DNA of 64,000 nucleotides from Herpetosiphon geysericola (GTDB lineage: Bacteria; Chloroflexota; Chloroflexia; Chloroflexales; Herpetosiphonaceae): positions 186,001 to 250,000 of the forward strand of contig NZ_LGKP01000015.1 of NCBI RefSeq assembly GCF_001306135.1, given 5' to 3'. This document shows, in pieces, positions 42,173 to 49,700 of this stretch. Below the pieces are notes generated by a model. That model did no database searches and had not been told where the DNA came from. It saw nothing but the letters and a program-made list of their open reading frames with translations. The translations under genes were made by a program, and so were the position numbers. Within the stretch, counting starts at the first letter, position 1. Each line of letters starts with the position of its first letter.

Positions 42173-42649
42173 TTAAGCTCCTTGGCTAGGGGCATTCCAT
42201 CGTGGATGCCACAGGTGAATCCAAGCTGACCAATCGGCGACTGGCGGCTGAATCAATTGGCTAAAATAGCGACAATCCACTAGCGCTAATTCGGGCATTG
42301 TTGGCAGTTCGGCAGGGTGCCCACGCTCCCAAGCCTCGCGACGTTGGGGAAAGTAGGCCACCGTTAGTTTGCGCGATTGACGTGAGAGTGATGAGGCAAA
42401 GGCTAAATTGGCATAGCGATTTGGGTAAACGATCACCCAATCAGCTTGGGCTGGCGCAATATGATACGAGGTTGGCATGCCTTGGCCATTATGTTCGCCA
42501 AAAGCTTGGGTTGGTTGCCATGTCACGGACAACGGGGCTTGATCCTGACATTGGGTGATCATGCGCACTGCTGCGGCAACAATTTGCTGATTGGTGCTTT
42601 GGAAACAATAAGCAGTGAGCCAATGCTCGCCATAGGCTGGATTAAGCAC
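42173..42649 (-). CDS. Uncharacterised protein between VanZ and rhodanese genes
   Basis: 158 residues, no membrane segment. Recognisable parts: Trp-rich ends (SVTWQPTQAFG, WSAWIHLWHPRWNAPSQG), a strand-like WVIVYPNRYANLAFASSLSR and TVAYFPQRREAWERGHPAE. It resembles no family I know. GTG 42649 with GAGGGAAGTCGATC upstream is the likely start, overlapping the VanZ stop by 8 bases. Tight packing implies it is a real gene of the operon. Confidence 0.55.
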   Translation of the reverse strand: MLNPAYGEHWLTAYCFQSTNQQIVAAAVRMITQCQDQAPLSVTWQPTQAFGEHNGQGMPTSYHIAPAQADWVIVYPNRYANLAFASSLSRQSRKLTVAYFPQRREAWERGHPAELPTMPELALVDCRYFSQLIQPPVADWSAWIHLWHPRWNAPSQGA

Positions 42650-43073
42650 GATCGACTTCCCTCGTATAATGGAGCATTAGGCGTTGGCTAAGCTTCGCCA
42701 ACCAGCCAGCGCAGCCAAACCCCAGGCTATTCAACACAACATCATCAATATCGACAACCCGATAGCCCAGCCAATATTGGCCAAGCTCCACCAGGCAGCT
42801 TAACCCAAGCCCAATTAAGCAACATTGCCAGAGCCGGAGGGCTGGTCGCCAGTAGGCCAAAAGCCACGCTGTGGGAGCAAACGCCGCCAGATTGCCAACG
42901 ACATTAATTAAGGCCGCGCGCCCGCCTTGCTGGATGGCGGCACTAATCGTTGCTCCGACCTGCGATTGAATAATGGGTTGGCTATTTCCACCAGTCCAAT
43001 TATGCCATGCTAGGCCAAATACGGCCAATGTATACAGGCTACCAAGCCAGAGATAGAAGCTTGATCGTTTCAT
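42642..43073 (-). CDS. VanZ-like membrane protein
   Basis: 143 residues, four hydrophobic segments. Family signature NVVGNLAAFAPTAWLLAYWR in the second helix region and CLVELGQYWLGYRVVDIDDV followed by LNSLGFGCAGWLA at the end, as in VanZ proteins. VanZ proteins affect teicoplanin resistance and envelope composition in some hosts; the role here is unknown. First gene of the 42-kb-side minus-strand run. ATG 43073 has no evident Shine-Dalgarno. Confidence 0.85.
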   Translation of the reverse strand: MKRSSFYLWLGSLYTLAVFGLAWHNWTGGNSQPIIQSQVGATISAAIQQGGRAALINVVGNLAAFAPTAWLLAYWRPALRLWQCCLIGLGLSCLVELGQYWLGYRVVDIDDVVLNSLGFGCAGWLAKLSQRLMLHYTREVDRA

Positions 43074-43086
43074 GAAACATAACAAA

Positions 43087-43116
43087 CGGGGACGAGAGAC
43101 TCGTCCCCGCTCACTG
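43087..43116 (-). terminator. Rho-independent terminator of the Fe-S carrier gene
   Basis: CGGGGACGAG and CTCGTCCCCG form a perfect 10-bp stem with a 3-base loop; on the minus strand it is followed by TTTGTTATGTTT. It lies 41 bases past the A-type carrier stop and just before the VanZ start. Confidence 0.75.
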
Positions 43117-43149
43117 GATCGTAGAACAGCTTAAGCGTTGGGCGTAGGC

Positions 43150-43596
43150 TTAGTGACAGCCGCAGCCGCCGCCAGCCCCGCTGCCACAGCCACCACCGCT
43201 GGCAGCAGCTTCGCCATCTTTTGGTTTGAACGAGCTACCACAGCCACAGCTTGAGGTTGCGTTGGGGTTATCAATTTTGAAACCGCCACCCATCAAACTA
43301 TCGATATAGTCAATCGATGCGCCGCCAATGTATTGAGCGCTCATTGGGTCGACCAAGACGCGCAAGCCACTTGCGTAGAATTCAGTATCGCCTTCGTTGA
43401 TTTGATCATCGAAGCTCATACCATATTGCAAGCCTGAACAGCCGCCGCCAGCCACAAAAACCCGCAGCGCATATTCATCGGACAATTCTTTTTCTTGTTT
43501 GATCGACAACAACCGATTTGCTGCTGATGCCGTCACCGTGACCAATGCTGGATCGATTTCAATGGCAGTCATTGGTTTTACTGCTACATCGCTCAT
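43150..43596 (-). CDS. erpA: A-type Fe-S cluster carrier (ErpA/IscA-like) with Cys/Gly tail
   Basis: 148 residues. Carries Fe-S clusters to target enzymes. Conserved Cys in GGGCSGLQYGMSF (about 51) and the C-x-C pair in NATSSCGCGSSF (about 116-118) are present. The common length is about 105-120; here a C-terminal extension follows with GGGCGSGAGGGCGCH, adding three Cys in a glycine-rich run. GGAGG seven bases before ATG 43596. A 10-bp terminator follows. The extension could bind metal or be a surface tag; its function is unknown. Confidence 0.9.
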   Translation of the reverse strand: MSDVAVKPMTAIEIDPALVTVTASAANRLLSIKQEKELSDEYALRVFVAGGGCSGLQYGMSFDDQINEGDTEFYASGLRVLVDPMSAQYIGGASIDYIDSLMGGGFKIDNPNATSSCGCGSSFKPKDGEAAASGGGCGSGAGGGCGCH

Positions 43597-43870
43597 TTGA
43601 GAGCCTCCTGTGCCGGAAAATCAGGTAGACAACATGCCTTCAAATGGCATTTGCTTCCCTGTAGCATACTTGAAAAAAGCTTGAAACGCAAGCAAGGCTT
43701 GGCTTGTTTCAAGGGTAAAAAGCACATCTGTCAAGGGCCATTCGGCCAACAATTGATGTGAGCTTGTGCTGGAATTCAGCAGGGTTAATGAAGCTGTGGA
43801 ATGTGCTGATACCCTCAATAGTATAGCACGGTCTGCGGGGCATATTCAGCATGGTTTTCAATGAATAAGG

Positions 43871-44851
43871 TTAATCTTGGCCCAGATTTGGTTCGAAGCT
43901 AGCGCCCCATTCTGCTTTGCGCGCTGCTTTCCATTGGGCATCACGTTTATTAATCGTGGTGCTATGCAAGCCTTGGGGCGTGCACAATTGCAATTGAATA
44001 CGCTGTGGTTGCTGAAAAGGATGGCGTATGATCCGCGCTGGTGCTAGCTGAGTTGGCTGGCGGCTAACCGCGATATAGCTCCATTTTTCATCTTCGTAGC
44101 CAAGCTCTGCGCCTTTGAGGCTGCGATGAAAGCGCGTTCGCTCGATCCGCGTGGCAAAATGGCACCAATCATTGGCTTGCATTGGGCAGGTTGCTTCATG
44201 TGGGCAGGGTGCAATTAAATGGGCTTGTTGCCCAAGCAAAAACTCACGCGCCGCCAAAATCAATTCAAAGCCGCGCGGTGTGCCTGGCTCCACGATTAAT
44301 AAGCTGCCGCTGGTGGCTTGCCAGGCTTGAGCAAATAATTGCTGGCGTTGGCTTGTGTTTAATTCACCCAACACATAGCCAATCGTTACCAAATCATAAC
44401 TGCCCACGTTGCTCGAATTGGGCAAATTGGCTTGTTGCCAACGAGCCTGTTGCAATGAGCTTGGGCCTGCTTGCATCAAGCGTTGACCTAATTGCAGCAT
44501 TGTGCTTTCGCGTTCGAGTAAATGATGCTGCTGAAGCGTCGGCCAAACGAGGCTGGCAGCCCAGGTTGCAGCGCCAGTTCCGGCCCCAAGATCAAGCTGA
44601 GTTTGCGGTTTGAAATTTGGTTGGCGTTGGGCAATTTCGCTACACGCAGCCTTAAGCGCGCCAAGGGTTGCGGGCATGCGCGTGGCGGCGTAGGCCAACA
44701 CATCGGCGGCATTTTGCACAAACGGCGCGGTAGTGCGGCTATGACCTTCGCGATAGCGCTCGGAAAGCCCGCTCGCAGCCGTGGCCAAACGCTTTTGATC
44801 AGTGCCAGTTAATGCTCGTTCCAAGGCGACCCGCAAGGCTGGTGGCAACAT
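43871..44851 (-). CDS. Rsm22-like small ribosomal subunit methyltransferase family protein
   Basis: 326 residues. SAM-binding motif QTQLDLGAGTGAATWAA (about 95) and a downstream DLVTIGYVLGEL, matching the Rsm22/PF09243 family. A four-Cys cluster, CPHEATCPMQANDWCHF, lies near residue 215 and is the family's metal or Fe-S site. The bacterial members are thought to act on small-subunit ribosome assembly. AGGAG seven bases before ATG 44851. Sequence beyond residue 260 is basic (RHPFQQPQRIQLQLCTPQGL). Confidence 0.85.
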   Translation of the reverse strand: MLPPALRVALERALTGTDQKRLATAASGLSERYREGHSRTTAPFVQNAADVLAYAATRMPATLGALKAACSEIAQRQPNFKPQTQLDLGAGTGAATWAASLVWPTLQQHHLLERESTMLQLGQRLMQAGPSSLQQARWQQANLPNSSNVGSYDLVTIGYVLGELNTSQRQQLFAQAWQATSGSLLIVEPGTPRGFELILAAREFLLGQQAHLIAPCPHEATCPMQANDWCHFATRIERTRFHRSLKGAELGYEDEKWSYIAVSRQPTQLAPARIIRHPFQQPQRIQLQLCTPQGLHSTTINKRDAQWKAARKAEWGASFEPNLGQD

Positions 44852-44929
44852 ACCCAAACTCCTAGCATAATTCAGCATTCCATGCTAGCCGATTTCGCTA
44901 AGTTATGCAAAATAAGCGCATGTCAATGT

Positions 44930-45160
44930 TGATCCACGAAGGGCACGAAGAGCACGAAGGATTGAAACCGCGAAGGCTTTTTTTAGCCACGAATTGCACG
45001 AATTGCACGAATGGTCAATTTTCATCCCTCATCCTTCATCCTTTCCGTTGGCCACAGATTAATTTGATTATCTACTATTCCCTTTTACTTTTTTTCTAAC
45101 TTCTGATTTTTGCCTTCTGCCTTTACTTTCATCCCTCATCCTTCATCCTTCATCCTTATT
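44930..45160. repeat. Mosaic intergenic repeat region B
   Basis: The 394-base gap between the Rsm22-like gene and DUF4446 holds no gene. It contains GTTGATCCACGAAGGGCACG, three CACGAAG units, three GAATTGCACGAAT-type units (44990-45011), TCATCCCTCATCCTTCATCC (45023, again near 45131) and TTTTTGCCTTCTGCCTTTAC (45111). The same words recur in regions A and C. No reading frame is conserved. Confidence 0.7.
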
Positions 45161-45185
45161 TATGCTCTATGTTCTTGGTTGTCGT

Positions 45186-45215
45186 TTGCGTGAGGGTGAT
45201 AGCCTCGTTTATAAT
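45186..45215 (+). promoter_or_regulatory. Candidate promoter of the DUF4446-bactofilin operon
   Basis: TTGCGT (45186-45191), 18-base spacer, perfect TATAAT (45210-45215). Predicted start near 45222, about 24 bases before the TTG start codon. Confidence 0.5.
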
Positions 45216-45245
45216 GGAAGGCAGTTTTGAAGACGAGGCATATCC

Positions 45246-45776
45246 TTGATAGCTTTTTGGACAACCTATGGTTTCTATCTCTGGATCGGCAGTAGCCTTC
45301 TGATTGTTGGCTTGCTGGTCTGGATTGGGCGTTTAAGCAAACGTCTGCGTGCCACCGATCAACGGTATACTGCCCTCACCAAAGGCGTTGATGCTGAACA
45401 TCTCGAAGATATTTGGCTGCAACGCTCACTGCAAGTTGCGCATCACGATGATCAAATAACCACACTCGAACGTGAAGTTCGGCGTTTGGGTCATAGCAGC
45501 CTGCATCATGTTGGGCTGGTGCGTTTTAATCCATTTGACGACGTTGGCGGCGATCAAAGCTATGCTTTGGCCCTGCTTGATGGCGAACAAACCGGGGTTG
45601 TCCTGAGCAGTATCTATAGTCGCTCAGGTGTGCGCACCTACGCCAAAGCCGTGCAACGCGGCCAATCGACCCATACGCTTTCCGAAGAAGAAGTTGCGTC
45701 AATCGCGCAAGCGCTTGGCCAATTCGATGCACCGGAATCAGCAGCTCTACCCGCTACAACAGGAGGCAATTCATGA
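45246..45776 (+). CDS. DUF4446 family membrane-anchored protein
   Basis: 176 residues. One N-terminal membrane helix (about 8-28), a predicted coiled coil (about 30-85; SKRLRATDQRYTALTKGVDA, DDQITTLEREVRRLG), then the DUF4446 core HHVGLVRFNPFDDVGGDQSY and ALALLDGEQTGVVLSSIYSR. This family is frequent in Firmicutes and Chloroflexota and often lies near cell-shape genes. GAGG seven bases before TTG 45246, an unusual start codon. The stop overlaps the bactofilin ATG as ATGA. Confidence 0.82.
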   Translation: MIAFWTTYGFYLWIGSSLLIVGLLVWIGRLSKRLRATDQRYTALTKGVDAEHLEDIWLQRSLQVAHHDDQITTLEREVRRLGHSSLHHVGLVRFNPFDDVGGDQSYALALLDGEQTGVVLSSIYSRSGVRTYAKAVQRGQSTHTLSEEEVASIAQALGQFDAPESAALPATTGGNS

Positions 45777-46210
45777 GCTTATTCGGCAACAAAAAAGTGG
45801 TACAACCTATTGCTCAATCACCAACTGGCAAGCCTGAAACCGTGATTGGAGCCAATACCACCTTTGTTGGAACCCTCAAATCCGACGGCAACGTGCGGGT
45901 TGATGGCTCTGTTGAGGGCGAAATCGAGGTGCTTGGCAATTTGATCGTTGGCTCAACCGGACGGGTGATTGCGACCCTCAAGGCCCAAAATATTCACGTT
46001 TCAGGCGCTGTCAAAGGCCAAGTAGTGGCAACCGAGCAACTCGAAATCTCGCCTTCAGGCAAGGTTTGGGGCGATATTACTGCCGCTTCGTTGCATATCG
46101 AGCCAGGCGGTTTGTTCCGTGGCCAAAGCAGCATGACGTCCAACATCGATGAGCCATTGTTGCTCGATGCACCACGCTCACGCTTAAACGAAGAACCAAG
46201 CGGGGTTTAA
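45773..46210 (+). CDS. Bactofilin
   Basis: 145 residues. A beta-helical polymer-forming cytoskeletal protein. Core repeats: NTTFVGTLKSDGNVRVDGSV, EGEIEVLGNLIVGSTGRVIA, VSGAVKGQVVATEQLEISPS, GKVWGDITAASLHIEPGGLF. Polar tails flank the core, as usual for bactofilins, which polymerise without nucleotide and scaffold cell-shape or polarity enzymes. AGGAGGCAATTC precedes ATG 45773, itself overlapping DUF4446, so the two are translationally coupled. Confidence 0.92.
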   Translation: MSLFGNKKVVQPIAQSPTGKPETVIGANTTFVGTLKSDGNVRVDGSVEGEIEVLGNLIVGSTGRVIATLKAQNIHVSGAVKGQVVATEQLEISPSGKVWGDITAASLHIEPGGLFRGQSSMTSNIDEPLLLDAPRSRLNEEPSGV

Positions 46211-46312
46211 TTCCTCAAGCAGCGCTGTTAGCAATTTGTCATCATGGCTGGCTGATTTTGCCAAACCATTGTGCTAGGCTAACCCTGCTCTTTATCGATT
46301 GAGGAGGGTGTT

Positions 46313-46768
46313 ATGGCTCGTTGGCGCTGGCCACAATGGCGTAAATCCCAAATTCCGCAACCAACCCAATTGCGTAGCGGTGCAACGCTGGTGGTAACGT
46401 GGGGCTTAGCTGCGTTTGCGCTGTATCTTATGGTGCTGTTTGGCAGCTTGGTCGTTCAAGGCTATACCATGGAGCAGCAGGCTCAAGCTTTAGAGGCCGA
46501 AAACGCCCGCTTAACCGCCGAAAGCCAAAACTTGCGCGATCGGGCTGCCTACGTGCGCTCCGATGCAGCAATTGAGCTGGCTGCCCGCGATATGCTCGAC
46601 ATGGCTAAGCCTGGCGATGTTGTTTTGCATGTTAGCGTGGTTACGCCAACCTTGACGGTTTCGCCAACTGCGGCCTTGGATAGCCCAGCAGCTGAGCCAG
46701 TTGGGTTGCCGCCAGCAGATCCAACGCCCAATTGGCGACGGTGGCTGGCTATGCTCTTTGATTCGTAA
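46313..46768 (+). CDS. FtsB/DivIC-like septum formation initiator protein
   Basis: 151 residues. A basic, Arg/Trp-rich cytosolic start (WRWPQWRKSQIP), one membrane helix (about 27-50), then an extracytoplasmic coiled coil with YTMEQQAQALEAENARLTAE, and RDRAAYVRSDAAIELAARDM, the typical DivIC pattern of leucine zipper then 'D-x-x-x-I-E-x-x-A-R'. A Thr/Pro/Ala-rich tail follows. Probably part of the FtsQLB divisome complex. GAGGAGGGTGTT precedes ATG 46313. Confidence 0.82.
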   Translation: MARWRWPQWRKSQIPQPTQLRSGATLVVTWGLAAFALYLMVLFGSLVVQGYTMEQQAQALEAENARLTAESQNLRDRAAYVRSDAAIELAARDMLDMAKPGDVVLHVSVVTPTLTVSPTAALDSPAAEPVGLPPADPTPNWRRWLAMLFDS

Positions 46769-46783
46769 GCGTAATAAGGATTG

Positions 46784-46811
46784 AGCGATTGGGCAACCAA
46801 TCGCTTTTTTT
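46784..46811 (+). terminator. Rho-independent terminator abutting the glycosyltransferase start
   Basis: AGCGATTGG and CCAATCGCT form a 9-bp stem closed by a GCAA (GNRA) tetraloop and followed by seven T. It lies 16 bases after the DivIC-like stop and ends 2 bases before ATG 46814. Confidence 0.85.
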
Positions 46812-46813
46812 AT

Positions 46814-47809
46814 ATGAAGTGTTCTGTCATTATTTTAAATTGGAATGGCCGCGCTCTGCTGGCCGATTGCCTGAATGCTCTATTGCCTCAGTGCGATGCT
46901 TCGATTGAAGTGCTGGTGGTGGATAATGGCTCGCACGATGGTTCAGCGGCGTGGCTGCATCAGCACTATCCCCAAGTGCGTTTGCTGGCGCTACCCAAAA
47001 ACCGCGGGTTTAGCGGCGGGGTCAATGTTGGTTTGCACGTGGCGCGTGGCGATGTGCTGCTGTTGTTGAATAATGATGCAATCGTTGAGCCAAATTTTAT
47101 TGCGGCCATTTTAGCGCCGTTTGAACAGCAGCCAACCCTTGCTGCCAGCGCTGGCGTGCTTACCTTTGCCCACCAGCCCACGATTATCGCCTCTGCTGGG
47201 ATTCAGCTCTATCGTGATGGGGTGGCAACAGATGCAGGCTTATTGCAGCCAGTTGCGCAATTGGCGCAACAGCCATATCTAATTTGGGGTGGCAGTGGCG
47301 GGGCGGTAGCCTATCGGCGCGCTGCTTTAGCCGATGTTGGCATTTTTGATGAAGGCTATTTTGCCTATTTAGAAGATGTTGATTTGGCGTGGCGTTTGCA
47401 ATTGCGAGAATGGCAAACCATGCTTGCGCCGCAGGCCGTTGTGCGGCATATTTACTCGGCAACAGGCGGCGAAGGCTCGCCGTTCAAAGATTGGCTGATT
47501 GCGCGCAATCGCTGGCGGGCGATTCTGCGTTGCTGGCCAACGCCGTTGTTGGCCCGTGATCTAGCGTTGATGCTGGCTTACGATGGTTTAGCATGTGCTC
47601 AAGCGCTTGTGCGCCGCCGCTGGACGACGATCACTGGCCGTTTGTATGGCTTGCGCCAATGGCCTCAATTGCGTCAACAGCGCCAAGCGATTCAAGCTCG
47701 TCGCACTGCATCAATCAATGAACTTGATCGCTGGATTCAACCAGCTCGTTCGCCGTTGGCGATTTGGCGTGAAAACCAAGCGCTGGCTCGGCTGATCAAG
47801 CAGCGTTAG
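46814..47809 (+). CDS. Family 2 glycosyltransferase
   Basis: 331 residues. N-terminal GT-A fold: SVIILNWNGRALLADCLNAL, EVLVVDNGSHDGSAAWL, PKNRGFSGGVNVGLHVARGD and LLLLNNDAIVEP (the DxD-like NND). Later GGSGGAVAYRRAALADVGIF and EDVDLAWRLQLREW, the catalytic region. Rhamnosyl-type transferases of this shape build surface polysaccharide. The gene begins immediately after the DivIC terminator and has no Shine-Dalgarno, so a leaderless or internally promoted mRNA is likely. An in-frame TTG at 46781 would pass through the terminator stem and is not favoured. It converges with trpD (4-base overlap). Confidence 0.9.
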   Translation: MKCSVIILNWNGRALLADCLNALLPQCDASIEVLVVDNGSHDGSAAWLHQHYPQVRLLALPKNRGFSGGVNVGLHVARGDVLLLLNNDAIVEPNFIAAILAPFEQQPTLAASAGVLTFAHQPTIIASAGIQLYRDGVATDAGLLQPVAQLAQQPYLIWGGSGGAVAYRRAALADVGIFDEGYFAYLEDVDLAWRLQLREWQTMLAPQAVVRHIYSATGGEGSPFKDWLIARNRWRAILRCWPTPLLARDLALMLAYDGLACAQALVRRRWTTITGRLYGLRQWPQLRQQRQAIQARRTASINELDRWIQPARSPLAIWRENQALARLIKQR

Positions 47810-48822
47810 GCTTGGCTAGCGGCAATCATCCGTTGCATACGTTGGTTAGCAGCGCCAGTTGCGATTGCTTGTTGGGCTTGGCTCATCGCCTCACCAAATG
47901 ATGCGGCGCGTTCGCATGCAACCAGTGCAGCAGCGGCATTCAAAAGTACAATATCGCGGCGTGGGCCAGTATCACTGCCATCAAGAATTGCCTTGGTCAT
48001 GGCGACGTTTTCGGCGACAGAGCCGCCTGCAATCGCTTCACGCGGGGCAAGGCTTAGGCCAAAATCATTGGGGGTAATCGTCGAGGCTTGTGGGTTGCTG
48101 CCAGCGCGCACATCAAACACTAAAGTTGGGGCGCTGATTGAAATTTCATCAAGGCCATCGCTGCCATGGACCACAAGCGCGCGCCGAATGCCCATTTTGC
48201 TCAGCGCATTAGCCAATTTTTCGGCTAGCTCGGCGTTAGCAACCCCAATTACCTGATACTCGGCGCGCGCTGGGTTGGTCAGTGGCCCCAACACATTAAA
48301 GATTGTGCGAATGCCAATTTCACGCCGCACCGGCCCAGCGTAACGCATGGCAGGGTGAAACTTGGGCGCAAACATAAAGCCAATACCAGCTTGGCGCAAA
48401 CAGCGAGCCACGCCGTCTGCATCAAGCTCGATATTGACCCCCAAGCCTTCGAGCACATCAGCTGAGCCACATTTTGATGACATGGCACGATTGCCGTGTT
48501 TGGCCACGGTTGCGCCAGCGCCAGCAGCCACAAACGCCGCTGTCGTCGAAATATTGAAGGTATTTGAATGATCGCCGCCAGTGCCACAAGTATCGACCAC
48601 GCCACCATCGTGGGGCACGGCCAGCGATTTGGCGCGCATCACTTGGGCCATGCCAGCAATTTCTGCGTCTGTTTCGCCTTTGAAATGTAACGCTGTGAGC
48701 AAGGCCGCGATTTGAGCTGGCGTGGCCTCGCCATTCATCATCTGCTCCATCACCGCCGCCGCATCGTCTTGGCTTAAATCCACCCGATTGGTAACCGTAA
48801 TAATTGCATCGCGAATCTGCAT
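47806..48822 (-). CDS. trpD: Anthranilate phosphoribosyltransferase
   Basis: 338 residues. Joins anthranilate and PRPP in tryptophan synthesis. Hallmarks: VDTCGTGGDHSNTFNISTTA (GTGGD), VAKHGNRAMSSKCGSADVLE (KHGNR, the PRPP site), FAPKFHPAMRYAGPVRREIG and LGPLTNPARAEYQVIGV. Full length. AAGGAGCGACC precedes ATG 48822. No other trp genes are in the window, so the pathway is dispersed. Confidence 0.95.
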   Translation of the reverse strand: MQIRDAIITVTNRVDLSQDDAAAVMEQMMNGEATPAQIAALLTALHFKGETDAEIAGMAQVMRAKSLAVPHDGGVVDTCGTGGDHSNTFNISTTAAFVAAGAGATVAKHGNRAMSSKCGSADVLEGLGVNIELDADGVARCLRQAGIGFMFAPKFHPAMRYAGPVRREIGIRTIFNVLGPLTNPARAEYQVIGVANAELAEKLANALSKMGIRRALVVHGSDGLDEISISAPTLVFDVRAGSNPQASTITPNDFGLSLAPREAIAGGSVAENVAMTKAILDGSDTGPRRDIVLLNAAAALVACERAASFGEAMSQAQQAIATGAANQRMQRMIAASQA

Positions 48823-48843
48823 GGTCGCTCCTTGCAGCAAAAC

Positions 48844-48881
48844 AACAAAAAAAACAACGAGAGCAATTTGCTCTCGTTGTT
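48844..48881 (-). terminator. Rho-independent terminator of tRNA-Pro
   Basis: AACAACGAGAGCA pairs with TGCTCTCGTTGTT (13 bp) around three bases and is followed on the minus strand by eight T. It lies 2 bases after the encoded CCA end. Confidence 0.9.
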
Positions 48882-48883
48882 AG

Positions 48884-48959
48884 TGGTCGGGGTGATAGGA
48901 TTCGAACCTACGACCTCAACGTCCCAAACGTCGCGCGCTACCAACTGCGCTACACCCCG
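48884..48959 (-). tRNA. tRNA-Pro (anticodon TGG)
   Basis: 76 bases including encoded CCA. The acceptor stem CGGGGTG pairs with CACCCCG. The D arm contains AGCGCAGTTGGTAGCGC, the anticodon loop is TTTGGGA (anticodon TGG, decoding CCA codons), and the T arm carries GGTTCGAATCC. Discriminator A and CCA are genome-encoded. Confidence 0.95.
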
Positions 48960-48987
48960 TTGCTTTTTTTTTATCGTTGCGCGGAGC

Positions 48988-49016
48988 ATTATAGCGGAGA
49001 ATAGTTTGTTTGTCAA
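48988..49016 (-). promoter_or_regulatory. Consensus sigma-70 promoter of tRNA-Pro
   Basis: On the minus strand TTGACA (49016-49011), 17-base spacer, TATAAT (48993-48988): both hexamers perfect and spacing optimal. The tRNA 5' end is about 29 bases downstream. Confidence 0.9.
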
Positions 49017-49028
49017 ATTACCCGAAAC

Positions 49029-49069
49029 CGAGCAGCAAACCACGCTTTTTGAACGTTCTTTGCTGCTCG
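49029..49069 (-). terminator. 11-bp hairpin after the hydrolase gene, weak terminator
   Basis: CGAGCAGCAAA and TTTGCTGCTCG pair perfectly; the 19-base loop itself contains GAACGTTC. It lies 8 bases past the hydrolase stop on the minus strand, with only GTTTCGGG following, so termination would be inefficient or factor-dependent. Confidence 0.5.
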
Positions 49070-49076
49070 ATTGCAA

Positions 49077-49700
49077 CTAGCCCAGCTTGTTCAACAAGGC
49101 CTGAATTGCGTCAATTTCATTGTCGTTGACCGTGTGGCCCATATTTGGGTAAAGCCGCAGATCGACAGTGGCCCCAGCTTGCTCAAAAACGCTAGCACTT
49201 TCACGCACCCGCTCGGCAGCAATATGGAAATCGCGGTCGCTACAACCAAGAAACGCAGTTGTGCCAGTTAAGTCGCTGCTATAGCTTGGCAAATGGGTAC
49301 CTTCGCCAATTAGGCCGCCGCTTAGGGCCACCACGCCAGCGATGCCCTGCCCATTGCGCGCTACCCATTCCAAGGCCAAACATGCCCCTTGCGAGAAGCC
49401 CAAAACCACGATTTTATGGCGCGGAATATAGTGGGCTTCAGCGTGAGCGATGGCTTGGCCAACTGCGGCTAGGGCAAAATCCAGCGCTGGTTGATTGCGC
49501 GCAACTGGCTCGATAAAACGCTGCGGATACCAGGTGTGATTATCTGCTTGGGGCGCAAGATACGCCCAATCTGGCCGCTCAAAGGCTTGGCTCAAACTCA
49601 AAATGCTTTCAGCATCAGCGCCACGGCCATGAACCATAACCATGGCTCCTGTGGCTTGTTCGAGGCTGCTGCCAGTTTGAAGAATCGGATTAGAATGCAT
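49077..49700 (-). CDS. Alpha/beta hydrolase, carboxylesterase/phospholipase family (MhqD-like)
   Basis: 207 residues. Nucleophile elbow GFSQGACLALEW (GxSxG, about residue 110), oxyanion strand MVMVHGRGADAES near residue 22, C-terminal His in LYPNMGHTVNDNEI and Asp in GCSDRDFHI. Matches the Abhydrolase_2 group that includes MhqD and PNPase-type carboxylesterases. GGAG seven bases before ATG 49700 lies within the end of the dioxygenase gene, so the two overlap by 11 bases and are coupled. With the neighbours it fits a quinone or catechol detoxification module. Confidence 0.85.
   Translation of the reverse strand: MHSNPILQTGSSLEQATGAMVMVHGRGADAESILSLSQAFERPDWAYLAPQADNHTWYPQRFIEPVARNQPALDFALAAVGQAIAHAEAHYIPRHKIVVLGFSQGACLALEWVARNGQGIAGVVALSGGLIGEGTHLPSYSSDLTGTTAFLGCSDRDFHIAAERVRESASVFEQAGATVDLRLYPNMGHTVNDNEIDAIQALLNKLG

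Noticed and set aside
43621-43818. 65-codon minus-strand open frame upstream of the Fe-S carrier gene
   Set aside because: No Shine-Dalgarno, low-complexity Ser/Leu composition, and it lies in the 274-base gap where promoters are expected. Nothing supports translation.
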